Under the pieces are notes generated by a model, which did no database searches, was not told the origin of the DNA, and worked only from the letters and a program-made list of their open reading frames with translations. From positions 10,956-74,955 of the forward strand of contig DAOSVM010000010.1 in the NCBI GenBank assembly GCA_035379625.1: 64,000 nt of DNA, read 5' to 3'. Position numbers and translations under genes: made by a program. Of this stretch, positions 18,982 to 27,505 are shown piece by piece. Positions within the stretch are counted from its first letter, which is position 1. Each line of letters begins with the position of its first letter. Source of the DNA: DAOSCP01 sp035379625 (lineage in GTDB: Bacteria; Bacteroidota; Ignavibacteria; Ignavibacteriales; DAOSCP01).

Positions 18982-19602
18982 TTATAATTTTATTGATGGA
19001 CATAGATGACTTATTTTGCATAGTTCACATTTAGGTTTTCGAGCAATACAAATATTTCTACCATGATAAATTAAGTAGTGCGAAAGATTTATCCATTCAT
19101 TTTCTGGATAAAGTTTTTTTAAATCAAATTCGATAAAATCTGGATTTTGAGATTTGGTCAGTTTTAATAGATTAGATAATCTTTTAACATGAGTATCAAC
19201 TGCAATAGATGGTATATTAAAAGCATTTCCTGCTACAACGGAAGCAGTTTTTCTTCCAACACCTGGTAATTTAGTTAATTTATCAAAATCTGCAGGAACT
19301 TCTCCATTGTAATTATTAATAATATATTGACAACAATTTTTTATAGATTTTGCTTTTTGCTTATAAAAACCTGTTTTGTATATCATTTTTTCTAATTCAT
19401 CCAGAGGAATGTCAATATAATCTTTTGGTGTTTTTAATTTGTTAAATAACTCTTTAGTAACTACATTAACGGTGTCATCTTTACATTGAGCTGACAAAAT
19501 AGTTGCAATTAATAATTCAAACGGATTTGAAAAATTTAATGCGGATTTTACTTCAGGATATAATTCTTTTAATATTCTTAATATTTCTAAATGTCTTTCC
19601 AT
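18982..19602 (-). CDS. nth: Endonuclease III (DNA glycosylase/AP lyase)
   Basis: 206 residues, normal for Nth. The helix-hairpin-helix LPGVGRKTASVVAGNAF contains the catalytic Lys, and AVDTHVKRLSNLL contains the catalytic Asp. The C-terminal 4Fe-4S cluster ligands have the classic C-x6-C-x2-C-x5-C spacing (CIARKPKCELCKISHLC). It removes oxidised pyrimidines in base excision repair. It is the first gene of a minus-strand unit with the acyl-CoA ligase and kinase, divergent from cobT. Confidence 0.96.
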   Translation of the reverse strand: MERHLEILRILKELYPEVKSALNFSNPFELLIATILSAQCKDDTVNVVTKELFNKLKTPKDYIDIPLDELEKMIYKTGFYKQKAKSIKNCCQYIINNYNGEVPADFDKLTKLPGVGRKTASVVAGNAFNIPSIAVDTHVKRLSNLLKLTKSQNPDFIEFDLKKLYPENEWINLSHYLIYHGRNICIARKPKCELCKISHLCPSIKL

Positions 19603-19726
19603 AAACTTAAAAAAATTATTTATCGTTGTAAGATAAAATTTTTAACATACATTTACAAAAAAAATAAAACTTTGTTTTTCTATATTCTTATTGTTATTTT
19701 TGAGTTTTAATAAAAAATTTGTGCAT
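19603..19726. promoter_or_regulatory. Divergent promoter region nth/cobT
   Basis: 124 AT-rich bases between divergent genes must hold both promoters. I looked for a cobalamin riboswitch ahead of the cob genes. I found neither the B12-box-like conserved core nor room for the roughly 200-base aptamer. Confidence 0.35.
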
Positions 19727-20794
19727 ATGTATTTATTTGAAAAAATAAAAAAAATAAGACCTCCTAACAAAGAAATTCAAAATATTGCAAAACAATATTT
19801 GGATGGGTTAACTAAACCTATTGGAAGTTTAGGTGAACTAGAAAATATTTTTATTAAATTGTGTTGTATTTTTAATACATTAGATTTTGATATATCCAAA
19901 AAGAATTTACTTATTTTTTGTGCTGATAATGGAATTACTGAAGAAAATGTTAGTTGTTGTCCAAAACAATATACTTATGTAGTTACTAATAATTTTGCTA
20001 AAGGAATAACGGCAATTAATAAACTTTCTGAATTTGCCAAAAATGATATCACAATAATTGATATTGGAATTGATGCCAAAATAAATAATAAAAAAATATT
20101 AAACTATAAAATTAATTACGGAACTAAGAATTTTATCAAAGAACCAGCAATGACTTATGATGAATGTATTAGAGCAATAACTGTAGGTTTTGAATTCATT
20201 GAGAAATTGAAAAAGAAAGGTTATAGAATGTTAGGTACTGGGGAAATGGGAATTGGAAATACAACTACAAGTGCAGCAATAGCTAGTTGTTTATTAAATA
20301 TATCACCTGAAGAAGTTACAGGAAAAGGAGCAGGATTAGACGATAATGGATTGATAAATAAGATAAATGTTATAAAAAAAGGAATTGAAAAAAATTGTGT
20401 TGATATAAATGATCCAATAGATGTTTTACGTAAGGTAGGAGGTTTTGATATTGCAGGAATGGTAGGTGCTTTTTTAGGTGCAGCTTATTTCAAAGTACCA
20501 ATATTAATTGATGGTCTAATATCTTCTGCGGCTGCATTAGTAGCATATAAAATAAATTCTAATGTTAAGGATTATATGTTTGCTAGTCACTTATCAGCTG
20601 AAAAAGCTGCAAAAATTATATTGGATTATATAGGATTACATCCAATTTTAAACTTAAACCTTCGTCTTGGTGAAGGAAGCGGTTGCCCTTTAGCTTTTAA
20701 TATTATCGATGCTGGTATATATACACTTAGAAATATGGCTACTATGGAAGAAGCTAATTTGAATATAGATGTTTATGTAGATATAAGGAAATGA
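19727..20794 (+). CDS. cobT: Nicotinate-nucleotide-dimethylbenzimidazole phosphoribosyltransferase
   Basis: 355 residues from the ATG at 19727, matching the usual CobT length; a TTG 12 codons upstream is possible but less likely. Conserved blocks are LDGLTKPIGSLGELE (substrate-site opening), FCADNGITEENVS, GEMGIGNTTTSAAIAS and the catalytic Glu region LRLGEGSGCPLAFNII. It makes alpha-ribazole 5'-phosphate from nicotinate mononucleotide and a benzimidazole, for the lower ligand of cobalamin. It overlaps cobQ by 4 bases and starts a four-gene cobalamin cluster. Confidence 0.95.
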   Translation: MYLFEKIKKIRPPNKEIQNIAKQYLDGLTKPIGSLGELENIFIKLCCIFNTLDFDISKKNLLIFCADNGITEENVSCCPKQYTYVVTNNFAKGITAINKLSEFAKNDITIIDIGIDAKINNKKILNYKINYGTKNFIKEPAMTYDECIRAITVGFEFIEKLKKKGYRMLGTGEMGIGNTTTSAAIASCLLNISPEEVTGKGAGLDDNGLINKINVIKKGIEKNCVDINDPIDVLRKVGGFDIAGMVGAFLGAAYFKVPILIDGLISSAAALVAYKINSNVKDYMFASHLSAEKAAKIILDYIGLHPILNLNLRLGEGSGCPLAFNIIDAGIYTLRNMATMEEANLNIDVYVDIRK

Positions 20795-22272
20795 AAATGC
20801 AAGATTTAATGATACAAGGAACTGCTTCATCTGTAGGAAAAAGTTTGATTACTGCTGGTTTATGTAGAATATTTTATCAGGAAGGTTTTAAGGTTGCTCC
20901 CTTTAAATCACAAAATATGTCATTGAATTCTTATGCAACATTTGAAGGGCTAGAAATTGGAAGAGCTCAAGCACTTCAAGCAATGGCTGCAAAAGTTCCA
21001 CCATCTGTTTTAATGAATCCGATTTTATTAAAACCTAATGCAGAAAATAATAGCCAAGTTATTTTATTGGGTAAACCTTATGGTAATTTGGATGCGCATA
21101 ATTATTATTCAATTAAGAAAAAATTAAAAGATATAGTAATTGAAACATATCATAAATTAAAAAATGAATTTGAAATTATCATTATAGAAGGAGCTGGAAG
21201 TCCAGCTGAAATTAATTTGAATAAAGATGATTTTGTAAATATGGGTATGGCTGATATTGCCAATGCAAACGTCCTTTTAGTTGGAGATATAGATAAAGGA
21301 GGGGTATTTGCTTCAATTTATGGAACAATAAAATTGTTGGAAAATAGACATCAAGAAAGGATAAAAGGTCTTATCATTAATAAATTTCGTGGTGATAAAA
21401 ATTTATTAAAGGATGGTTTAATTCAAATAGAAGAACTTGTAAATAAACCTGTATTAGGAGTTATTCCTTACTTTAAATTACTTTTAGATGATGAAGATTC
21501 TGCTAATGAATTTAAAAGAAAATATAACAAATTCAAAAATGATAAAATAAATATTTCGGTAATTTTACTCCCACATATATCTAATTTTACGGATTTCGAC
21601 CCATTTTACCTCGATGATGATGTTATATTAAACTATATTGATGTCCCAGAAAAAATTCAAAAATCTGATATTATAATTCTTCCAGGTACCAAAAATACTA
21701 TAGAAGATTTGCGTTGGTTAAAGAAAAACAAATTTGATATTGCTATAAAAAATTTTAATGGAATGATTTGGGGAATATGCGGTGGTTTTCAAATGTTAGG
21801 TAAATTTATTATTGATAAATATGGTGTTGAAAGTATGAAAGGGGATAAAGAAGAAGCCCTAAATTTACTTAATCTTGAAACATATTTAGAAAAAGGTAAA
21901 GTTACACAATTAGTGACAGGTACAGCTTTATATGAAAAAATTTATGGTTATGAAATACATGCAGGCATAAGTAAAGCTGAAGGTTTGCCGTTTGCTACTA
22001 TCCAATTACTTAATGATGATAGTAAAATTTGGAATGACGGATTAATTTATAAGGATGATAATAAAACAGTATTTGGAACTTATATTCACGGTATTTTTGA
22101 TAGTGGAAACTTTAGAGCTAAAATATTAAATATAATTAGAGATAAAAAGAAATTATTACAACGTCCTGCGGAAGATTTATATTTGAGAAGAGAAAAAGAA
22201 CTTGATAAACTTGCTGATATTTTAAGACAAAATTTAAATATAAATTTTATTAAAAAAATTACATTACGGTAA
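20791..22272 (+). CDS. cobQ: Cobyric acid synthase
   Basis: 493 residues. The N-terminal ATP-binding dethiobiotin-synthetase-like domain has GTASSVGKSLITAGL and SQNMSLNSYAT. The C-terminal glutamine amidotransferase has the Cys nucleophile in IWGICGGFQMLG and the His in TYIHGIFDSG. It amidates four side chains of adenosylcobyrinic acid a,c-diamide. It overlaps cobT by 4 bases and is 2 bases from cbiB, so expression is coupled. It acts on late intermediates; whether the whole corrin ring is made here cannot be told from the window. Confidence 0.95.
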   Translation: MKMQDLMIQGTASSVGKSLITAGLCRIFYQEGFKVAPFKSQNMSLNSYATFEGLEIGRAQALQAMAAKVPPSVLMNPILLKPNAENNSQVILLGKPYGNLDAHNYYSIKKKLKDIVIETYHKLKNEFEIIIIEGAGSPAEINLNKDDFVNMGMADIANANVLLVGDIDKGGVFASIYGTIKLLENRHQERIKGLIINKFRGDKNLLKDGLIQIEELVNKPVLGVIPYFKLLLDDEDSANEFKRKYNKFKNDKINISVILLPHISNFTDFDPFYLDDDVILNYIDVPEKIQKSDIIILPGTKNTIEDLRWLKKNKFDIAIKNFNGMIWGICGGFQMLGKFIIDKYGVESMKGDKEEALNLLNLETYLEKGKVTQLVTGTALYEKIYGYEIHAGISKAEGLPFATIQLLNDDSKIWNDGLIYKDDNKTVFGTYIHGIFDSGNFRAKILNIIRDKKKLLQRPAEDLYLRREKELDKLADILRQNLNINFIKKITLR

Positions 22273-22274
22273 AC

Positions 22275-23291
22275 ATGCAAATTTTTTTATTCATAATTAC
22301 AGCATCAATTATAAATTATTTTGTAAAAGATTATTCTATAGCATCGATAAATATTTTAGCCTTACTTTTTGGTTTTTTTGCAGAATTATTATCTAAAGGA
22401 AATGATAAAATATTTCATCCAGTAATTTTCTTTGGGAAAATAATTAGATTTGTTGATAATAATTTTAATAAATCACCTAATAAATTTATTAAAGGCACTT
22501 TTTTTTCTGTTTTATTAGTTTCTTTAACATTTTATTCTTTCCTACTTTTATCAATTATTGCGTACAAAAATAATTTATATTTTATTTTTGCTAGCGTAAT
22601 AGTTTATTATGGAGTTGCAACTAAACAATTATTAATTTCTGTTTTTAATATCTTTAAAATGTTAAATAATAATTATGATATTATATCATATCAAGAAGAA
22701 AATATTAGAAAAGCTAGGTTATTACTAAGTTATATCGTAAGCAGGGATACTTCTGAATTATCTGAGAATCAAATAAAATTATCTGCTTTAGAATCTCTTT
22801 CTGAAAATTTATCCGATGGTATTTTCGCACCAATTTTCTATTTTGCACTATTTGGTGTTCCAGGAATTATGGCTTATAAATTTATAAATACTTTAGACTC
22901 AATGATAGGTTATAAAAATGAAAAATATTTATATTTTGGTAAATTTGCTGCTAGATTAGATGATATAGTAAATTTTATTCCTGCAAGATTAACAGCACTA
23001 TTTATTACACTTTGCGCTTTAAGTAAAAAATCAATTAAGTTTATTATTAAATATGCACACAAAAACAGTAGTGTTAATAGTGGTTATCCAGAAGCTGCTT
23101 TAGCTGGTGCTGTAGATTGTAGATTTGGTGGATATTTTAATTATTTCGGACAAACTGTAAAAAAAGAATACATTGGAGAAACTGATAGAGAAATTAGTTT
23201 TGATGATGGTTTATTTGCAATAAATTTAAGCCTATATTCTTCAATTTTTTTCGTAATTTTTATTGTTAATCTCAAATTGTATTTATTATGA
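22275..23291 (+). CDS. cbiB: Adenosylcobinamide-phosphate synthase
   Basis: A 338-residue integral membrane protein of the CbiB/CobD family. Typical blocks are FHPVIFFGKIIRFVDN near residue 50, ARLLLSYIVSRDTSELSE, ESLSENLSDGIFAPIFYFAL, NTLDSMIGYKNEKY, FGKFAARLDDIVNFIPARL and GYPEAALAGAVDCRFGGYF. It joins an aminopropanol unit to cobyric acid at the inner membrane. It overlaps the next gene by 4 bases (ATGA). Confidence 0.94.
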   Translation: MQIFLFIITASIINYFVKDYSIASINILALLFGFFAELLSKGNDKIFHPVIFFGKIIRFVDNNFNKSPNKFIKGTFFSVLLVSLTFYSFLLLSIIAYKNNLYFIFASVIVYYGVATKQLLISVFNIFKMLNNNYDIISYQEENIRKARLLLSYIVSRDTSELSENQIKLSALESLSENLSDGIFAPIFYFALFGVPGIMAYKFINTLDSMIGYKNEKYLYFGKFAARLDDIVNFIPARLTALFITLCALSKKSIKFIIKYAHKNSSVNSGYPEAALAGAVDCRFGGYFNYFGQTVKKEYIGETDREISFDDGLFAINLSLYSSIFFVIFIVNLKLYLL

Positions 23292-23806
23292 ATATAATCA
23301 TTACAGGTGCTCCTGGAACAGGGAAATCAACTTTGATAAAATATTTAAAAAGTCTTGGATTTTTTTGCTTTGATGAAGTATCAAGAGAGATTATAACCAC
23401 ACAACAAAGATTTAATGGTAATTTGGTTCCTTGGGGAGACACTTTAAAATTTGCCGAGTTTTGTTTTGAAAAAATGTTGTCACAATTAAATGCTAAAAAA
23501 GAATTGGCTTTTTTTGATCGTGGTATACCTGATTTAATAGCATACCTTGAATTTTATAACTTCCCGGTTCCTACATATTTTTATAAATCAATACAACATT
23601 ACTTTAAAAAAGTTTTTTACTGCCCAATTTGGGAAGAAGTTTATGTTAATGATCCACAAAGACCACAAACTTTGGAAATTGCAAAAGGATTAGATTATTT
23701 TTTAAGAAAAACATATACAGAATTAGAATTTGATATTATTGAACTGGAAAAAATTTCTGTTGATAAAAGAGCTGAAAAAGTTTTAAATAATTGTTTATTA
23801 AATTAA
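23288..23806 (+). CDS. P-loop kinase-like protein (AAA_28/NadR-like) in the cobalamin operon
   Basis: A 172-residue protein with Walker A at the extreme N-terminus (IIITGAPGTGKSTLIKYL) and a lid/Walker B region with FFDRGIPDLIAYLEFYN. This pattern fits the AAA_28 group, which includes the ribosylnicotinamide kinase half of NadR. It follows cbiB with an ATGA overlap and closes the cob cluster, where cobU or cobS would often be found. It has no CobU signature. A role as a small-molecule kinase in nucleotide-loop assembly is an inference from position only. Predicted ATPases of this family also occur outside cob clusters. Confidence 0.65.
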   Translation: MNIIITGAPGTGKSTLIKYLKSLGFFCFDEVSREIITTQQRFNGNLVPWGDTLKFAEFCFEKMLSQLNAKKELAFFDRGIPDLIAYLEFYNFPVPTYFYKSIQHYFKKVFYCPIWEEVYVNDPQRPQTLEIAKGLDYFLRKTYTELEFDIIELEKISVDKRAEKVLNNCLLN

Positions 23807-23872
23807 TTTTTAAAGATAATTTTATTTTTTTATATTTAAGTTCAACCTTTAATAATTTCTTTAGGAGTAGAT

Positions 23873-26698
23873 ATGATCAAAAAAACTGGAGCTTTATTAT
23901 TACTTTTTATATCCTTTACTTTTGCACAAGTAATAACAGTAAGTCCAACCTTTCCAACCGATAAAGATTCATTAGACATTACTTTTAACGCTGCAGAAGG
24001 AACTAAAGGTCTAATGGGATATACAGGTGATGTTTATGTACATATAGGAGTGATTACTGATAAAAGTACTTCTAATTCTGATTGGAAATATGTGAAAGCT
24101 TCTTGGAATACAAATTTGCCAGAATGTAAATTAAAACCTCTGGGAAATAACTTATGGCTACTAAAAATACGCCCTAATATTAGAACTTTTTTAAATGTTC
24201 CAACAAGTGAAAAAATTTTAAAAATTGCAATGGTTTTTAGAAATGCGGATGGTTCTAAAGAAGGAAAAGATGTTGGTGGCAATGATATATTTTACAGTAT
24301 ATATGAAGAAGGTTTACAAGTATCTTTTTTAACTCCGACTTCCAAGCATAATATACTTAATATTAATACTACTCTAACAGTCACAATTAAAGCTAAAAAT
24401 GCAGTTAACATTAAACTTTATAAAAATAATCAACTTATTAGTACAAGCAATACTGATTCAATAAGCTATAACTTTACAGCTGATCAAGATGGTAAATTTT
24501 ATATTAAAGCTATAGCAACAGATGCTAATAATCAAACTAAAGCTGATTCCATATACTATGTTACACCTAAAACATTTTCATTGCAAGATCCACCTGCAGG
24601 AACAGTTGATGGAATTAATTATTATCCTGATGATCCAACAAAAGTTACTTTTGTATTAGTTGCACCTTATAAAGATAATGTTTTTGTGATAGGAGATTTT
24701 TATCAAAATAAATGGGAAATACAACCAGAATATCAAATGAGAAGAAGTGTTGATGGTAAAAGATGGTGGATAACTATAACTGGACTAACTGCTCAAAAAG
24801 AATATTTAATGCAATATCTTGTTGATGGTAAAATAAGAATTTGCGATCCATATTCTGAAAAAATATTAAGTCCATACGATGATCAGGAAATTATTCAAAA
24901 TAATATTTATCCAAACTTACAACCTTATCCTAAAGTTTATACTTCAGAAATGGTTACTTGTTTCCAAACTAATAAACCTAAGTATCAATGGCAAGTAACA
25001 AATTTTCAAAAACCTAATAAAGAAAATTTAGTTATATATGAATTACATTTAAGAGATTTTATAAAAGAACATACATATACAAAGCTTATCGATACCTTAA
25101 ATTATTTAAAATCTCTTGGTATAAATGCTATTGAATTATTACCAGTTACAGAATTTGAAGGTAATAGAAGCTGGGGATACAATCCAGTATTATACTTTGC
25201 TTTGGATAAATACTATGGTACAGAAAATGATTTTAAAAAATTCATCGATGAATGTCATAAAAATGGAATTGCTGTAATAATCGATATGGTTTACAATCAC
25301 AACTTTGGTCAATCACCATTAGTTAGATTGTATAATGAAGGAGGATATGGAAAACCAACATCACTAAACTTATGGTTTAATGTAGAGCCCAAACATCCAT
25401 TCAATGTTGGTTATGATTTTAACCACGAGAGTGAATTTACTAAATATTTAATCGATAGGGCTAATAAATATTGGCTTACAGAATATAAAGTTGATGGTAT
25501 CAGATTCGATTTAAGTAAAGGTTTTACTCAAAATTATACTACTGATGTTGGTGCTTGGAGTGCGAAAGATGATTCCCGTATAGCATTGTTAAAAAGAATG
25601 TATAATGAAGTAAGAAAATACGATCAAGATGCTTATCTAATTCTTGAACACCTTGCAGCAAACGATGAAGAAATTATATTAGCTAATCATGGTTTTATGC
25701 TCTGGGGAAATATGAACTATTCATATAATGAAGCATCTATGGGGTGGCTCAACAATTCAGATTTTTCAAACGTTTTAGCTTCCAATAGGGGATGGACCGT
25801 TAACAACTTAGTTAGTTATATGGAATCGCATGACGAAGAAAGATTAATGTATAAAAATTTACAATACGGGAATGCCGCTGGCAATTACAACATAAAACAA
25901 TTATCAACTGCATTAGAACGCCAAAAATTAGTAGGAGCATTTTTCTTCCTTTTACCTGGTCCTAAAATGTTATGGCAATTTGGTGAATTAGGCTATGATT
26001 ATAGTATAGATTACAACGGTAGAACTGGAGATAAACCTATTAGATGGGATTACTTCTTAAATCCTGATAGAAAAAAATTATATTATACTTATTCAGAATT
26101 GATAAAAATGAAAACACAAAATCAATTATTTCAAAATATATCTAATATTACTTATAATTTCCAAGGAGCTATAAAATCCTATAAATTATCTTTTAATGAT
26201 AATAACAAAATATACGTTGTAGGAAATTTCGACGTTACAAACAGAGATGCATTTATTAATTTTGAAACTACCGGTAAATATTACAATATTTTTGAGCAAG
26301 ATTCGTTAAATATTACCAATAATAATTATCAAATTACACTTATGCCAGGTGAATTTAAAGTTTTTTCAACAAAATATATAAAAATAAATAAAGACAATGT
26401 ACTTTCAAACGAAATATATTATAATACTAAAGTAAATTCATATGAGTTAGAGCAGAACTATCCAAATCCATTTAATCCAACCACAACAATAAGTTTTACA
26501 GTTCCATATTCATCTCAAATCAGATTAGATGTATATAATACACAAGGCGAATTGATAAAAACATTAGTAAATGATTATAAACCAGCCGGTAAATATTTAA
26601 TAAATTTTGATGCAAGTAATTTATCAAGCGGAGTTTACTTCTATAAACTTACTTCAAATAATGTTCAAATATCGAAAAAAATGATATTGATAAAATAA
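23873..26698 (+). CDS. Secreted GH13 alpha-amylase/pullulanase-like enzyme with type IX sorting domain
   Basis: 941 residues. A signal peptide (1-18) is followed by two beta-rich domains (about 20-140 and 145-235) and a CBM48-like domain (about 245-345). The GH13 barrel spans about 375-760. Catalytic residues are Asp in VDGIRFDLSKG (nucleophile), Glu in AYLILEHLAANDEE (acid) and Asp in YMESHDEERLMYK; DMVYNHNF is conserved region I. The C-terminus has QNYPNPFNPTTTISF and ends KKMILIK, the type IX sorting domain. It hydrolyses alpha-1,4/1,6-glucans outside the cell. AGGAG lies well placed before the ATG. It starts after a 66-base gap from the cob cluster and ends at a strong terminator, so it is a separate unit. 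Confidence 0.9.
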   Translation: MIKKTGALLLLFISFTFAQVITVSPTFPTDKDSLDITFNAAEGTKGLMGYTGDVYVHIGVITDKSTSNSDWKYVKASWNTNLPECKLKPLGNNLWLLKIRPNIRTFLNVPTSEKILKIAMVFRNADGSKEGKDVGGNDIFYSIYEEGLQVSFLTPTSKHNILNINTTLTVTIKAKNAVNIKLYKNNQLISTSNTDSISYNFTADQDGKFYIKAIATDANNQTKADSIYYVTPKTFSLQDPPAGTVDGINYYPDDPTKVTFVLVAPYKDNVFVIGDFYQNKWEIQPEYQMRRSVDGKRWWITITGLTAQKEYLMQYLVDGKIRICDPYSEKILSPYDDQEIIQNNIYPNLQPYPKVYTSEMVTCFQTNKPKYQWQVTNFQKPNKENLVIYELHLRDFIKEHTYTKLIDTLNYLKSLGINAIELLPVTEFEGNRSWGYNPVLYFALDKYYGTENDFKKFIDECHKNGIAVIIDMVYNHNFGQSPLVRLYNEGGYGKPTSLNLWFNVEPKHPFNVGYDFNHESEFTKYLIDRANKYWLTEYKVDGIRFDLSKGFTQNYTTDVGAWSAKDDSRIALLKRMYNEVRKYDQDAYLILEHLAANDEEIILANHGFMLWGNMNYSYNEASMGWLNNSDFSNVLASNRGWTVNNLVSYMESHDEERLMYKNLQYGNAAGNYNIKQLSTALERQKLVGAFFFLLPGPKMLWQFGELGYDYSIDYNGRTGDKPIRWDYFLNPDRKKLYYTYSELIKMKTQNQLFQNISNITYNFQGAIKSYKLSFNDNNKIYVVGNFDVTNRDAFINFETTGKYYNIFEQDSLNITNNNYQITLMPGEFKVFSTKYIKINKDNVLSNEIYYNTKVNSYELEQNYPNPFNPTTTISFTVPYSSQIRLDVYNTQGELIKTLVNDYKPAGKYLINFDASNLSSGVYFYKLTSNNVQISKKMILIK

Positions 26699-26700
26699 TT

Positions 26701-26733
26701 AAAAGAGCTCCCTTAAAAGGGGAGCTTTTTTTA
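26701..26733 (+). terminator. Rho-independent terminator after the amylase gene
   Basis: AGAGCTCCC, loop TTAAAA, then GGGGAGCT and T7. It starts three bases after the amylase stop codon and ends just before repeat copy 2. Confidence 0.9.
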
Positions 26734-26737
26734 TTTA

Positions 26738-27125
26738 TTAGCTCAGACAGTATAAGCTTAAGCCCCTTGCGGCTTGTGACAAGCCGCAAGGGGCCAGCGG
26801 GCCGGAACGGCCCGCTAAAATTTTGCCACCATTTTAAAAGGTGGGAAAAAAAATGTAGAGTGGCATTAATATGCCACCTTTTGGCATTGATATGCCACTC
26901 GGTGGCACGGAATTTTCCACGTTGTGGCAAAAATAAATGTAATGTGGCATTGATATGCCGTGTGGTGGCAGGGAAAAATTGCCACCTTGGCAAAATGTGG
27001 CACGCAAATTTAAAAGGTGGCAATTATATCGTATATACAATATAATTGTCACCTTTATTTTTTTGCAAGAATTGCAAAAGCCGCACAACTTCAGTTGTGC
27101 GGCACGCTTACACCGTCTGAGCTAA
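26738..27125 (+). mobile_element. GC-rich hairpin repeat element, copy 2
   Basis: A 388-bp copy in the same orientation as copy 1, with ends TTAGCTCAGACAGTATAAGC and GCTTACACCGTCTGAGCTAA. The first stem is GCCCCTTGCGGCTTG/CAAGCCGCAAGGGGC, with A-T to G-C changes on both sides relative to copy 1. The second is AGCGGGCCG-GAA-CGGCCCGCT. The inner array is shorter than in copy 4 by about one module. From about 26905 to 27036 it matches copy 4 almost base for base. It ends with GGTGGCAATTATAT paired to ATATAATTGTCACC (one mismatch), TTGCAA-GAA-TTGCAA and GCCGCACAACT/AGTTGTGCGGC. It lies between the amylase and a small plus-strand gene. Confidence 0.85.
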
Positions 27126-27226
27126 TGAAATAACCCAAAAAATATATTTAAAAATTTTCGACTAACTGTTTTTTGTTTTTAATTATTTATGGTTATATTT
27201 AATAATCTAATAAATAATTTTTTATT

Positions 27227-27505
27227 ATGGATTTAATAACCTTAATCTATATAATATCATCTTTTTTATTTATTGTAATTATTGTTTTTGCTACTGTTTC
27301 TTATATTATATACAAAAGAAAAAAGAAAATACACAATCAATTAGATATAGTACAAGAAGAAACCAGTATTAACAAAGAAATTGAGCATCTTCAATCTTTT
27401 ATAGTAGAAAAAAATATACAACCTGAAGAGAAAGACGAAAGCCCATTCAAAAAAGTTGAGATAAGTGAAGAAAAACCTAAAAAAAGAGATATTAAGTTTA
27501 ATTAG
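27227..27505 (+). CDS. Small single-pass membrane protein, unknown function
   Basis: 92 residues. One hydrophobic segment (about 3-27, ITLIYIISSFLFIVIIVFA) is followed by a basic stretch YKRKKKIH, so the charged C-terminal 60 residues lie in the cytoplasm. The tail is rich in Glu and Lys and ends KKRDIKF. No family is recognised. It ends 4 bases inside the convergent TPR gene's stop region. It is the only gene between repeat copy 2 and the TPR protein. Confidence 0.55.
   Translation: MDLITLIYIISSFLFIVIIVFATVSYIIYKRKKKIHNQLDIVQEETSINKEIEHLQSFIVEKNIQPEEKDESPFKKVEISEEKPKKRDIKFN

Noticed and set aside
19603..19726. Cobalamin riboswitch ahead of cobT
   Set aside because: The gap is too short and no conserved core or B12-box-like sequence is visible.
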